Assembly (NCBI RefSeq): GCF_030445035.2
Contig: NC_080678.1
Span: 66,665,087 to 66,729,086, forward strand
Reading direction: 5' to 3'
From: Dasypus novemcinctus
Taxonomy: Eukaryota > Chordata > Mammalia > Cingulata > Dasypodidae
Length of the DNA stretch: 64,000 nt
Shown here piece by piece: positions 11,905 to 22,631 of the stretch. The notes under the pieces were generated by a model that saw only the letters and a list, made by a program, of their open reading frames with translations, made no database searches and had not been told where the DNA came from. Position numbers and translations under genes: made by a program. Positions within the stretch are counted from its first letter, which is position 1; each line of letters starts with the position of its first letter.

Positions 11905-12195
11905 CTTATCTCCTTTTGGAACTCCCATAAAACATATGTTGGTGTTCTACATTTGTCATTCCTCTCCCTGAGCCCATGCTCAATTTTCCATTCTTCTCTC
12001 TTTTTATTCTTTTCTCTTTATAATTCCAGTTTTTCTTTCGTCTACATCACTGATTCTTTCTTCCATGATTTCAAATATGCTGATATGTGCCTCTATTGTG
12101 TTATTTAATCTCATTTATTGTGTCTTTCATTCCAATAACTACCAGTATTTTTTTATCCAAGATTTCAATTCTTTGTGCTCACCCAGTGTCTTCTT

Positions 12196-12312
12196 TTTTT
12201 AATATATCAATTTTATTGATAGATACATATTAATAAAGCATATAATTCATCCAAAGTGTACAACCAATGGTATTTAGTATAATCACATAATTGTGCATTC
12301 ATTACTCAGTGC
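12196..12312 (-). mobile_element. Short L1 3' UTR fragment nested in L1 ORF1
   Basis: About 115 bp resembles L1 3' UTR ('attgatagatacatattaataaagcat...tacaaccaatggtat'), similar to the L1 end at 57690. It lies between the first copy of CCCAGTGTCTTCTT (12182-12195) and a decayed second copy (near 12306), so it is a very short 5'-truncated L1 insertion. Confidence 0.6.
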
Positions 12313-12739
12313 CTTTTTTTTTTTAAGATTTATTTTTTTATTTATTTCTCTCCCCTTCCCCCCCCCCCCCCCAGTTGTCTGCTCTCTGTGTCCATTCGCT
12401 GTGTGTTCTTCTGTGGCCGCTTCTATCCTTATCAGTGGCACCGGGAATCTGTGTCTCTTTCTGTTGTGTCATCTTGCTGCGTCAGCTCTGTGTGTGTGTG
12501 GCACCATTCCTGGACAGGCAGCACTTTCTTTCGCACTGGGTGGCTTTCCCCTTATGGGGCACACCCCCTGTGCGTGGGGCTCCCCTATGCAGGGGACACC
12601 CCTTCGTGGCACAGCACCCCTTGCACACATCAGCACTGCGCATGGGCCAGCTCCACATGGGTCAAGGAGGTCCGGAGTTTGAACTGTGGACCTCGCATAT
12701 GGTAGGCGGATGCCCTATCCATTGGGCTAAGTCCATTTC
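12313..12739 (-). mobile_element. DAS-type SINE, full length
   Basis: Typical body with a C-run in its tail complement (12357-12372) and the head near 12720-12739. It abuts the L1 fragment at 12196-12312. The flanking word CCCAGTGTCTTCTT recurs at 12740-12753, so SINE and L1 fragment share one target site. Confidence 0.88.
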
Positions 12740-13920
12740 CCCAGTGTCTTCTTAATATCTTTTATTTTTTTAACCACATTGTCCTACAACTCCATGATTT
12801 GATTTAGGAGACTTGTATGAATATCATTGATTAGCTGCTTCAGGTCCTGGGTCTCATCTGTAGCTTTTATTTTTTCCTTTGCCTGAGTAATATCTTCCTT
12901 TTTCTTGTATGACTTATAATTTTTTGCTGATGCCTAGGCAGCTGATTCTGATGCTGAGTTTACTCTGATGTTCAGTTTCTCTCTTGCCTAGGGACTTACT
13001 ATTAAGTAGCTGTTTGCTACACTGTTGTTATTTGACTCTTGGTTTGACTATTCAGGGTATTTAGGATTGCCCCTGTTTAACTGCTCAGACCATGACTAAG
13101 AACCCACTAATGGGGTGCAGACCAGTTTCCAAGGAGCTTAGAGAGCAGGGCAGTAAAGGCATCTGTTTGCCTCTATTATTTATTTTTTATTATTTTTCCC
13201 TTTTCATGAACTTTTCTAGTCTGGCCAGCAATGGTGCTCTTTGGCAGATCTCTCAGCTCAGACCAAAGGTGTCAGGAGGGAATGCATTCAGTATAACTCC
13301 TTGGGTGGGTGGATAGTACAGAAGCAATGTCCTCAAGGCTGGCAAAAACTCACAAAAAAACTTTCTCAGATGGTGTCTCCTCCCATGTCCAGCCACACCA
13401 TTCCTCCCTCTGCCTCCTCAACAACCAGTTAAGGCAGTAGGGAGTGTGTTTGAAAAGGCAAATTATCTTGCCAGCTTTCAGTGCAATGTCATGGCCCTAC
13501 CCAGTCTGGAAGCTTGCCACCCTCCCCCCCCCCCCCCCCCCCCAATGCAATGGGCCAAGTTCACTGCCAAAATCTGAATTGCCTGTAGGTTGTGTCCCTC
13601 CCTCTCCCTCTTCTCGGGGAAGAGGACTCCTGCAACCCCCCCCCCCTCCAGTCTGCAGCCATGGCAGTCCACAGCCACCGCAGTCTGCAGACTGCTTTTT
13701 GCAATAAGGGTGGGGGGATGGGCACCCACTACTGCTTTTGCAGCTTTATTCACAGGATTTTTCAGCCAACTGAGACTCCTTTCCTTCGCCCTTCTCTCTT
13801 CCTTGCCTTCCCCTGGTGTCCTGAGACCCAGATTAGCCCTCCAGAGTTTCCACCTACCCTCCAGCTATTTTTCCCTGGGAAAGAAGTGATTGCTCTGTCC
13901 TTCTAATACTCCATCTCTCC

Positions 13921-14920
13921 CCATTTTCTTTTAAAGTTCTGTATTTAAATAATCCTTTTGAGGCCCTGCTAGACCCTTCTCTGATAAAAACCTTCTCAAA
14001 CTGTGAGAGTCCCTAGCGATGATTCCCTTTCCTGACCTAAGAGAGATCTTGGTTCAGTCTGTACTTGGCACTTAGTATACATAATTTATGTCATTTTACT
14101 TTCTTATCTTCATTTATTCTGTATTCCCAATTAGACTGTAAACACCTGCAAAACAATATCACTTTTTGAAGATAGTGCAGATTCAAATCCACTTGTTAAA
14201 AATCACAAGTTACAATGTAATCTTCCTTACTTTGTTAAGTCTTTCTAATCCTCATCTATAAAATGAAAGTAATAAAACTTACTTCATAGACTTTTTGTAA
14301 TAATTAAATCCAGCAACTTATGAGAAACTCCCTTTTGTGGCAGCTGATGCACAGCAGATGCATGTCATGCTGCCCCAGGTTCTAAAGAGTAATTTGCATG
14401 AAGGAAACCAAAAAAAATATATTTATAATAACATCATTTTTCTAAAAAAGAAACCACAAATAAAATATATTTTCAAAAGCAATCTGTGTAGTGTTACAAT
14501 ATATTTGCAGATAGTTTCTTTTAACACTTCCCTCTTTATATGACAAAATTATTTTCAGTAATAGTCATAAAAGGAAATGAAAATAATAATGGCCAGAAAA
14601 GAAATGGGTCCTGGGAAAAATTTTTTATTGAACTTTGTATATATAATAACTCCAGTAAAAATAACACTAATTAAATATATCAATAAAGGAAAGGAAAAAA
14701 GTAAAGAATTGATACTTTTAAATTATATTAATGTAATTTTTGAAAAAAGAGGAATTGGTCTCTAGTAGTACTGAATAATATTACATTTTCAAGTTTTGAG
14801 TGATAACTTTAAAAATTTGTCTGTCAATGGCTTCATTAAATTTGATCTTTATATCTTCACACTCAGTCTATAGTATAGCCAGATTTGTTGCTCTAGCTTC
14901 AGAACAAACGTGTTTTCTTG
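13921..14920. other. AT-rich unique sequence, no gene seen
   Basis: About 1 kb without recognisable coding sequence or young repeat. Short reading frames at 14337-14543 and 14577-14765 have no family features and are ordinary AT-rich chance frames. Confidence 0.4.
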
Positions 14921-15790
14921 CCGGTTTTTTTTTTATAAAGAGTATTTATTTGGGGTAGGAGCTTACAGTTACCAGGCCATAAAGTATGTTACTTCCCTCA
15001 CCAAAGCCTTTTGCCATGTGACAAACATGTTTTAATAATTCTAATTTTGAAAGAGTTCCTTCATATGAAACAACAGACATACAAAGCAGTTAGGCAAAGT
15101 CTTAAACATAAGAATAAATTTGGCAGAAAGGCATAAAAATCAATTTCATGACAAACTCCAGAAATTGCAAAACCTGCTCACGTCTTTGTCTTTAAGATCA
15201 ATTCTAGTGTCTTAGGCACCCTGCAGCTCTAGGCTTAGTTCTTATTTAGGCGCACAAGCTCACAAGCGTAGTTATTAGTATCAAGGGCTCATTGTTGGAC
15301 CATCCTTCTTTTTTGGTCTTTGCCATTGCACTTGGGGGATTGTTGCTGTTCCTTTAGGGAATGTGATAGAGCTCCCCTGGCTAGGAACTCAGCACTCCCT
15401 CAGTTGTCATTTTAAACTGTAACCACTATGAAAATATCCAAACATTTTTATGTACCCTGGATATATGCCGTGGAGAACTCCCTGCCAACCATGTGTCCCC
15501 TATCAATAACACCCCACACCAGTATTCCTCCCCTGCCATTGTTGAACCTCTCTGTGATCCAAAACTTCTTTGAAAATGAAGCCCAATATGTTGCCAGGTT
15601 CCATAAATAGTAAAATGGAATATAGTGATGAGTTTAAAGGTTAGATATAGAATACATACTAATTTAGAGAAATTAAAGTGAAAATGAATTGGGGTATCAA
15701 AAACTTTAAAAATGAAAAAGCTTTGTTTTTGATGTTTTGCCTTCCATAACTGCAATAAGTGTTGCCATGTATGCACATTGGCAAGGCAAC
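14921..15790 (-). pseudogene. Retrocopy-like block of unknown source
   Basis: On the minus strand the block ends with AATAAA (complement at 14945-14950), about 10 nt more, and an A run (T run at 14924-14934): the signature of a polyadenylated transcript copied back into DNA. The body, including an open stretch at 15426-15776, does not match a protein I recognise. The upstream end is unclear; an antisense L1 starts near 15895. It could be a processed pseudogene 3' UTR or an old LTR end. Confidence 0.35.
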
Positions 15791-16288
15791 TTCTTCCATC
15801 TCTTCCTCAGTGTCTACGTCCTTTCTTTTTCTTTTTGCTTTTTCTAATTATTAAGCTCGTCTTCACAAAAATTTTAGATCACAGTAATTCATATATAGCT
15901 TACATCTTTTGATTGTGGGGTTTAATCTATTTACATTCAATCATATTACTGAAAATGCATTATTTACTTCCACCATTTTATTCTTTGGTTTTCATATGAC
16001 ATATCTTTTTTTATTTTTATTTTTATCTGCTTTTTTACTCTCTTGGTTCTCTTAGATATCCTTTTTGCTATTCTTGCCTTTTGCACTCTCCTTCAAGTCT
16101 CTCTCTCCATCTTTTCCTTTCGTATTGTAAGACTCCTTTTAATATTTCCTGCAAAAGCTAATTCTTTTTTATGAACTCTCTTAGTTTCTGTTTATTTGTG
16201 AATATTTTTAACTTACCTTCATATTTTAGGGATAATTTTGCTGGATAAAAAATTCTCAGCTGGTAATTTTTCTCTTTTAGTATCCTAA

Positions 16289-16642
16289 TTATATCATACC
16301 TCTCTGTCTTCTTGCCTCCATGGTTTCTGATAAGAAATCCACACTAAGTCTTACTGGGCATCCCTTGTATGTGATGGTTTGCTTCTCCCTTGCTGCTCTC
16401 AGAGTTTTTTTTTCTATCCTTGATGTTTGACATTCTGAATTGTTTGTGTCTTGGTTTAGGTCTATTACATTTATTCTGATGGGGGTGTTCTGCATTTGTT
16501 GGACATGTAAATTCATTTCCTTTATGAGAGTTGGAAAATTTTCTGCCATTATTTCCTCAAATACTATTTCTTCCCCTTTTCCCTTCTCTTCTCCTTCTGG
16601 AGCCCCCATGACACATATTTTGTCGCACTTCATGTTATTCAA
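16289..16642 (-). pseudogene. L1 ORF1p fragment (RRM and C-terminal domain)
   Basis: A 117-codon open stretch contains ICVMGAPEGEEKGKGEE at the start of the RNA-recognition domain, MAENFPTLIKEMN in the middle, and RAAREKQTITYKG in the C-terminal domain. This matches the L1 ORF1 nucleic-acid chaperone. Degenerate residues and flanking stops show it is inactive. Confidence 0.8.
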
Positions 16643-16796
16643 CTACTTGACCCCTGCTCAATTTTTTTCCATTCTTTTCTCTCTGTGTCCTTATACCTCT
16701 TCAATTTCAGCTGTTCTGTCTCAACATCCCTTATTCTTTCATCTATGATTTCAAGTCTCCTGTTGTATGTCTCTAATGTGGTTTTAATTTTTATAC

Positions 16797-16918
16797 TATT
16801 TTTAAACTTTATTTTGTATATCTAATAATTGAAAATATAAACAATTCAAAAAGAAAAAGAAAACAGTTGAATAAAAACACATTTCTCAATTAAATGTACT
16901 GTATACATACAAAAAAAA
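16797..16918 (-). mobile_element. L1 3' tail nested in L1 ORF1
   Basis: The reverse complement closely matches the L1 3' UTR at about 5930-6048 ('acagtacatttaattgagaa' and 'ttgtttatattttcaat' words), ending in an A-rich tail. It is a short 5'-truncated insertion inside the ORF1 segment. Confidence 0.7.
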
Positions 16919-17004
16919 TCTTAATCACATTTTTCTTTGTGCTGACCCAGTATCTTCTTCATGTCCTTTATCTCCTTGGTCATATTGTCTTTCATCTGAC
17001 CAGG

Positions 17005-17262
17005 TCAAATAGCACAGCTTTTTTTCCTGTGTGTCTCTTCATCTGCATTCTCAGTTTATATAAGACCCAGCAAGAGAGTGGAAACCCAACCTGGGTCATG
17101 CCTCACTGACATAGTCCAATCAAAAACCCTCGAGTGATCTAATCAAGTGATCTAATCAAAGCCCTCTTACTGTATTTAATGCAATCAAAGGGCCCCATAC
17201 CCACAAGAATGGATTAGTTCAAGAATAATCTTTTCTGGTATTCACAAAATTCAAACTGTCAT
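17005..17262 (-). mobile_element. MaLR-like LTR fragment, antisense
   Basis: On the minus strand it begins TGTGACAGTTTGAATTTTG, followed by 'accagaaaagattattcttgaac' and 'taatccattcttgtgggtatg'. The word order matches the start of the LTR at 22632. Only the 5' half remains. Confidence 0.45.
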
Positions 17263-17268
17263 ATCATT

Positions 17269-17309
17269 CTATCATCTATCTATCTATCTATTTACCTACC
17301 TACCTATCA
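17269..17309. repeat. (TATC)n microsatellite
   Basis: Short run of TATC units shifting to TACC units. Confidence 0.85.
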
Positions 17310-17329
17310 TTTTCTAAACATTTGAGAAT

Positions 17330-17868
17330 AGGTTGTATCATGCTCCTTTAATATTTCCATGTACATTTTCTAGGAACAAACTCATTTATGTAACCATTTA
17401 AGTACAGCCATCAAGTTCAAGAAATTTAACATTGACATAGAGCTTACAGCCTAATCTCCAATTTTTCATATGTCCCAATAATATCTATTTGGACACTTTC
17501 TTCTCTATTTTTAGTTCCAGTCCAAGATTATGTATTGCATTTGATTGTTGTTGTCTCTTTAGTCTCTCTTTCTTTTTTTAATTGTGGTGACATATATATA
17601 ATATAAAATTTCTCCTCTGAACCATTCCCAAGCATACAATTCAGTGAAATTAATTCTTTCACAATGTTGTGCTACCATCAATACCATCTATTATCAAAAC
17701 TTTCCTTCACCTGAAACAGAAAACATGACTCACTATGAATAACTTCCCTTTTCCCCTTCCCACTGCCCCTTGTAACCTGTACTCTATGGTCTGTCTCCAT
17801 GAATTTGTATTTTCTACTTATTTCATATAAGTGGAATCATATAATATCTGTTCTTTTGTGCCTCTTGC
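17330..17868 (-). mobile_element. Old L1 3' UTR fragments, antisense
   Basis: 17330-17570 resembles the L1 3' end also seen at 63515-63860. 17575-17868 has the common L1M 3' UTR words ('caattcagtgaaatta', 'cacaatgttgtgctaccatca', 'atttcatataagtggaatcat'). Both are antisense and 5' truncated. Confidence 0.55.
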
Positions 17869-18708
17869 AGTTCTGAGTGCAGGAAAGGGAGAGGGAAGAA
17901 AAGTAAGAGAATAGAAGTAGAAAGAGGATATTAGAAATAAAATCCTGAAAAGAAGGAAGTACAGAAAGGACTCAGGAATACACACTTTATCACAAAGTTT
18001 TGCCCAAGGTAAACTCAACCACAAACTCTCTTTGGCGGTCACAAGTAATCACCTTTCTGCCTTTCACTTAATTCATGTATATTTGGCTCTGCATTTACTG
18101 TCTATAATTAGATCCTGCTGGGCTTTGCGGAAAATTATATCCAACCATGATTCAGGGCACTTGGAAATAAATTGTGTGTTAAAAGGCTGTGTTGTATAGA
18201 CTTATTTAACAACTTTTACAGAATTACCATGTTTAATATTGTTTATACTGGGCAGTAAAATTACAAACATCCCTTTTTCTCAGTAAATTGCAACATATTG
18301 TCCTTAAATAGCTTAGAGAATCAATAGAGTGGGGTACTCATTTATTGACACTTAAGAAAAGGCTTTACTGTTATGTGGCAATATCAGATATAAAGTGTAC
18401 AATAATTGTAACACAGGGCAGAATCTCTCAGAGTGACAAAATGTGGGACTGGGGGGTGAAAGGTTTAGTCCAGAATATCTATATCCTAGTCCAATATGAC
18501 AATTAATATTGAAGGAGAGGCACTAAGTTTCTGAAAATGCCTGTGAAGCGCCAGAAGATTTCCAGGCATAGGGAAAAACTATAACGTAATTGAAAAGAGA
18601 GAGAGAACTGAAAAGGAAGAACTCTACAGAAGAGCAGAAGGCATCTAATTAGGAAATACCATTCTCTCTACATATAATTTTCTGCTCTAGATTATCACTG
18701 TCTAAATC
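17869..18708. other. Unique sequence, no gene seen
   Basis: No recognisable coding sequence or young repeat. The antisense frame at 17818-18042 is partly inside L1 3' UTR and shows no domain. Confidence 0.4.
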
Positions 18709-18808
18709 TTTTTTTTTTTTTTTTTTCAGCTACCGGGGCAAGGGATTGAACCCAAGGACCTTGTATGTGGGAAGCCTACACTCAACCACTGAGCCACATC
18801 AGCTTCCT
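18709..18808 (-). mobile_element. Short monomeric tRNA-derived SINE
   Basis: A T run (tail complement) is directly followed by a tRNA-like head in minus orientation: B-box complement 'gggattgaaccc' and A-box side 'caaccactgagccacat'. The long DAS body is absent, so this is the short monomer form. Confidence 0.8.
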
Positions 18809-19144
18809 TAATTTTTTTTACATAAAAAAAATTTGAACTGAGTTGATTGGGGACATTTTCTCATGGAATCATATTTTTCATTCTAGAAATCAATGGGGAA
18901 AATTGCTGTGTTGTCATTGTTGCATCTTTTTAAAAATATTAATGTAGATGAATTCACATACATTTCATATAATTTATCATATAATTTATCAAGTTTTTCA
19001 ATCTTTCTTAAATGATGGAGATGAGTCAAACCAGTGATTTCCAAAACTGTCCTTAATGTACTGGAATCTGAATTTCTAACAAAATCTAATGTGGGCTCCA
19101 ACCACAATAGTAAGAAAACATTTTTCTGAAAATGTACTGTGCTC
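18809..19144. other. AT-rich unique sequence
   Basis: No coding or repeat feature recognised; the antisense frame at 18883-19149 has no family signature. Confidence 0.35.
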
Positions 19145-19530
19145 CCCACACTTTGTTAAGTATACCATATACATTACTTTGTTTCAGTGATTATATGAGG
19201 GAGGTACAATTAGACTTTTCTTTCTTGTTCTGTTTTGATTTGTTTTTAATTGCACAAGTAAAAAGAATTTATTGGGAAATGGGAGGAAAGAACAGAGCTT
19301 GCTGAAAAATGGAAGAGAAGGATGGAAATACACACCAAGATTTGGTGCGGGCTCCTCTAGGCGGAGAGAGTGAGCTCTAGGTTGTGTGGTTACCCTTTAA
19401 GCTATTAATTATAACTCCCCTTGCTAATGCTAGGGGGAGCGGCCTCAGCTGTTACTGGCTACCCCATCAATGTATTGCACCATTTTTATAGGAAGAAACT
19501 TACCCAAGGCCACTCAGCTGATTTAGAAAA
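19145..19530 (-). repeat. MIR fragment split by an LTR-like insertion
   Basis: MIR-like halves: 'atacattactttgtttcagtg...gagggaggtac' near 19165-19225, and 'tttttataggaagaaac...cccaaggccactcagctga' near 19480-19525. The roughly 250 bp between them reads on the minus strand as an LTR end: CCCAATAAATTC near 19275 followed by an A-rich tail. It resembles in design the retroposed LTR at 6543-7003. Confidence 0.4.
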
Positions 19531-21300
19531 ACAAAGAAATATTGAACTGCTCCAATTAAAGCTGAGGGTGAGGTGGACTGAGTCGAGTCTTGTTCACTTA
19601 CCTGCCTTCACCATCACCTTATCCTAGTGCTCACCATCCCAGTCCTAAGTTCCTGGAACATCAGTAAAATGGCTCTCTGCTCCACTTTGCCTTGTCAGGA
19701 GCCCTTCCCCGGGGACTGGGCTGAAGAATAGGGTGGTGCAGCTGCCCAGTTGAAGAAGAGTTCTAGCTAGCCAGGGCTGCTCAGAACCTTATTAAAATAA
19801 TTAAGACCAGAACCATTTCCTTCTCACACCTCACCAATCAAAAACAAACAAACAAAAACCCTTTCAGTCTTCTGCTTACTGTTTGGTGCTCAAAATGGAT
19901 TTTTAAATTAACGATGAAAAAAAAATCTACGAAATAGAGGAATGGTCTTGAAGGGTACAGCTAACAGAAACACCCTTGCAGGAGGCGTCACTACCGAGTT
20001 TATGGTTGGCTTCATCACTGTTCCAGTTCCACTCTGTGCCTTTCCCAGGCTTGGTTCCAGCCTGGTTTCAACCACAGACTCCTCAAACATGGGTTGTAAC
20101 CCTACAGAGATTTGCTGGGAGGCAAAGAAGTTCATGTATCAACCACAGGCCCTACCCAGGAACAGCCCCTGAGATCTCATGGCCTGAGGTGGACGGGAAT
20201 GCTTGAGGGGTGAGGAAAGGGCTTGTGAGCCAACAATCCAGCCAGCTGTTCTGAAATAGGACACAATGAAGGAAGCTTGACCTACATGTGTGCCAAACAC
20301 TTGTTCTGATCCATTCCCAACTCTCCTGACTGGGGTTCACCTTCCAGTGTTTCAGTTATAGAACTACAGGTTCATAAGGGAGGAAAGGCCCTGTGATATC
20401 TGTAGACCAGCGTGGCCTTTAAGCCTGGAACCACCCCAAGATAAATGAGTGGTCTCACCAGTACAAAGAAAGTATTCATGAATCAAAAGAGTTGGGAACA
20501 CTTGGATGGAGAGGCCCTCTCCTGACAGGGTGAAGAGCCACAGAGAGGCACAAAGAGAACACAGAAAGGAGCTCCTAAGTTTGAAAGGACATCTTCATAG
20601 AGAAGTGGGAGACAAGCAAAACTATCAGCCAGAAGATTGCCTCCAGCAGTACCCGAGAAACCAGGGAACTTGTATTCCAGAGTTGGTGGTGCTGGTTAAG
20701 CCAGCACAGGCAGTCCTTGCTGTCCTCTCTCTCCACCAGGGCCAAATTGAAGTTCCAGGACCGCGGTCCCTGGACTCCTGGCTGATGCCCTGCCCCAAGT
20801 CACACTCAGCCAGGAATGCCTGAATTTTTTTTTTAACCTATCCTTTCCTGTTCACTCTATTCACTTCGTAATTTTCTGTTAGAACTGGTGTGTCAGTTTT
20901 CTCTAAGGTCTTCATAAAACTCCTCCATTGTCACTTTCCCTCTCTTATTGGGTGTACAGAGAGGCTCAGCCAGCAAATCCTAGGCCAGAAAATCTTGCCT
21001 GATCCCAGGGCGCTCTTTATGCACGTCTTGCACTGCATCAGCCCTCCTCTCCACACATTTCTCCGAATCTGCCATCCTCCTTAATTCACCTTCTCCCCCT
21101 GGACCATTTTGCCCCTGATTAACACCCGGCAACCACCGTATATTTCAAGTGCTCACAGTGGCTGCTCCATTGCTGCAGAGATTTCCCCTTAAATACGAGT
21201 TCCTCAAAAGGTAATAGAATCCCTGTGGCCTTTCCAACAAACTGAACCAGGCCTTGGAGAACGATTCGCTGCACCCCCTCTGCGGGATGGCAGGAAGGTC
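19531..21300. other. Mostly unique sequence left of the CpG island
   Basis: About 1.8 kb of relatively GC-balanced sequence with no recognised repeat. Open stretches at 19942-20172, 19908-20135 and 20506-20823 show no domain I know and overlap on both strands, so they are not called as genes. The region may contain unannotated transcript or regulatory sequence next to the CpG island. Confidence 0.4.
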
Positions 21301-21309
21301 CGGCTTTTC

Positions 21310-21520
21310 TTTGCTGTGAGTGCCGGTCACGCGGAGACCAGATCCTGCAACGCCCTTGCTCCGGGCAGGGCCGGGGAAGCGCAGGCTGCCTGCCGCGGGG
21401 ACTGTTCTGGCCCCGCAGGCGGCGCCTTCGGGAAGCAGGCGGCGGGCGGGGCCTCTCCGCGCAGCAACCCGCCTGGCCAGCGGTGGAGCCGCCCAGGCCG
21501 TTTCTCCTGGCTTCCCTTCC
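21310..21520. promoter_or_regulatory. Orphan CpG island
   Basis: About 200 bp with some 20 CpG dinucleotides and high GC (words such as 'ggcggcgcc', 'ggcggcgggcgggg', 'ccgcgcagc'), set in ordinary AT-leaning sequence. Preserved CpG density implies protection from methylation in the germ line or recent arrival. No ATG-splice-donor exon structure is recognisable on either strand. It lies 22 kb upstream of the UBE2D promoter and could be an enhancer-type island, a lncRNA start or a GC-rich retrocopy. Confidence 0.5.
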
Positions 21521-21775
21521 TCAATCGGGATATCTAAAAAGTGATTTCAGTTAAACAGGTGCACAGCCAGGGTGGAGAACTACTTTATAGGTTTTGGGGA
21601 TGGAGGGTTCTCAGAAGATCTTTTCTTTCTTATTTGAATGGGGTGGAATTAAAGAAATAGCAACCTTAAGAAGGCAGTTTTCCATGGGACTGACCTCAGA
21701 AGAATCCGGAAGAAAGAGTGACAGTACTGAGGCCAACTTGTTTCAAATCCCACTGTGGACAGAACTAATTTTTTA

Positions 21776-22411
21776 AAACAGCTTTATTGAGATACAATTG
21801 CATACTATACACCCATTTAATTTAAAGTGTGCAATTCAATGCTTTTAGGTAAATTTAGAGGGTTCTGCAACCATCACCATAATCTAATAATAGAGCATTT
21901 TCATCAAACCCAAAAGAAACCTCCTACCCGAGCAGTCTCCATCTTTAGGCAATTACTTCCTATTACTGTAGATTTGCCTATTCTGGGCATTTTGTATAAA
22001 TAGTATCATACTATATGTGGTCTTTTGTGATTGGTTTCTTTAATTTCCCATGATGTTTTTGAGGTTTATTCACATTGTAGCATGTATCATCAGTAATTCC
22101 TTCCTTTTTATTGCTGAATAATATTCCATTGTAGAGATATACCACATTTTGTTTTTTCCATTCATGATTTGATGGATATTTGGTTTGTTTCCACTTTTTG
22201 GTTATTATGAATTATTCTACTGTAAACATTCCTGTACAAGCTTTTATGTGGTACATGTTTTCCTTTCTCTTGGATAGACAGTGGAATTGCTGGGTCCTAT
22301 GGTAATTCTGTTTTTAGGATTTTGAGAAACTGTCAAATTGTCCCAAGTGACTACAACAATTTACATTCCCATCAGGAATGTATGTGGGTTCCACTTTCTC
22401 CACATCCACTC
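21776..22411 (-). mobile_element. Old L1M 3' end, antisense
   Basis: Classical L1M 3' UTR and ORF2 C-terminal words in antisense: 'ctttattgagatacaattgc', 'aagtgtgcaattcaatg', 'ttgctgaataatattccatt', 'ggaattgctgggtcctatgg', 'tttacattcccatcagga'. It stops at the MLT1 insertion at about 22425. Confidence 0.85.
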
Positions 22412-22631
22412 TGCCTTAGTTTGCCAGAGCTGCTATGACAAATAGCACATACTAGTTGGCTTAAACAACAGGAATTTAAAGTTTTACAATTTTGAAGACT
22501 AGAAGTCCAAAATCAAGGTATCATCAGCCCATCCATGCTTTCTTCCAGAGTCTATAGAGTTCTGGTGCTGGCTTGCCAGCAATCCTCTGTGTTCCTTAGC
22601 TTGTAAATGCATCTCTGCTTCCATTACATGG

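Larger units (their letters stand above)
7445..13920 (-). mobile_element. Near full-span L1 LINE, antisense, internally deleted
   Basis: Minus-strand order: 5' leader from about 13920 (start near ...GATGGAGTATTAGAAGG) to 13000, ORF1 (about 12900-11000), the start of ORF2 (about 10790), reverse transcriptase, C-terminal domain, and 3' UTR ending near 7445. SINEs interrupt it at 9917-10333, 11489-11904 and 12313-12739. At about 10760 the sequence jumps from the start of the endonuclease (a QEIH-type codon run) directly to just before the RT. Roughly 0.8 kb of ORF2 is therefore missing and the element was probably dead before the SINEs arrived. A C run (13523-13543) sits in the leader. Confidence 0.8.
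15895..17000 (-). mobile_element. L1 LINE, antisense (ORF1 and inter-ORF region)
   Basis: The minus strand carries the ORF1 C-terminal half and the stretch between ORF1 and ORF2, closely resembling 10850-12200. It is interrupted by another L1 3' tail at 16797-16918. Both ends are truncated. Confidence 0.75.

Noticed and set aside
7445..13920. Active L1 element.
   Set aside because: Endonuclease deletion, several SINE interruptions and broken frames rule out activity.
21316..21544. Small protein genes in the orphan CpG island (73-74 codons on plus, 65 on minus).
   Set aside because: Frames exist on both strands because GC-rich sequence lacks stops; no recognisable domain or splice structure.
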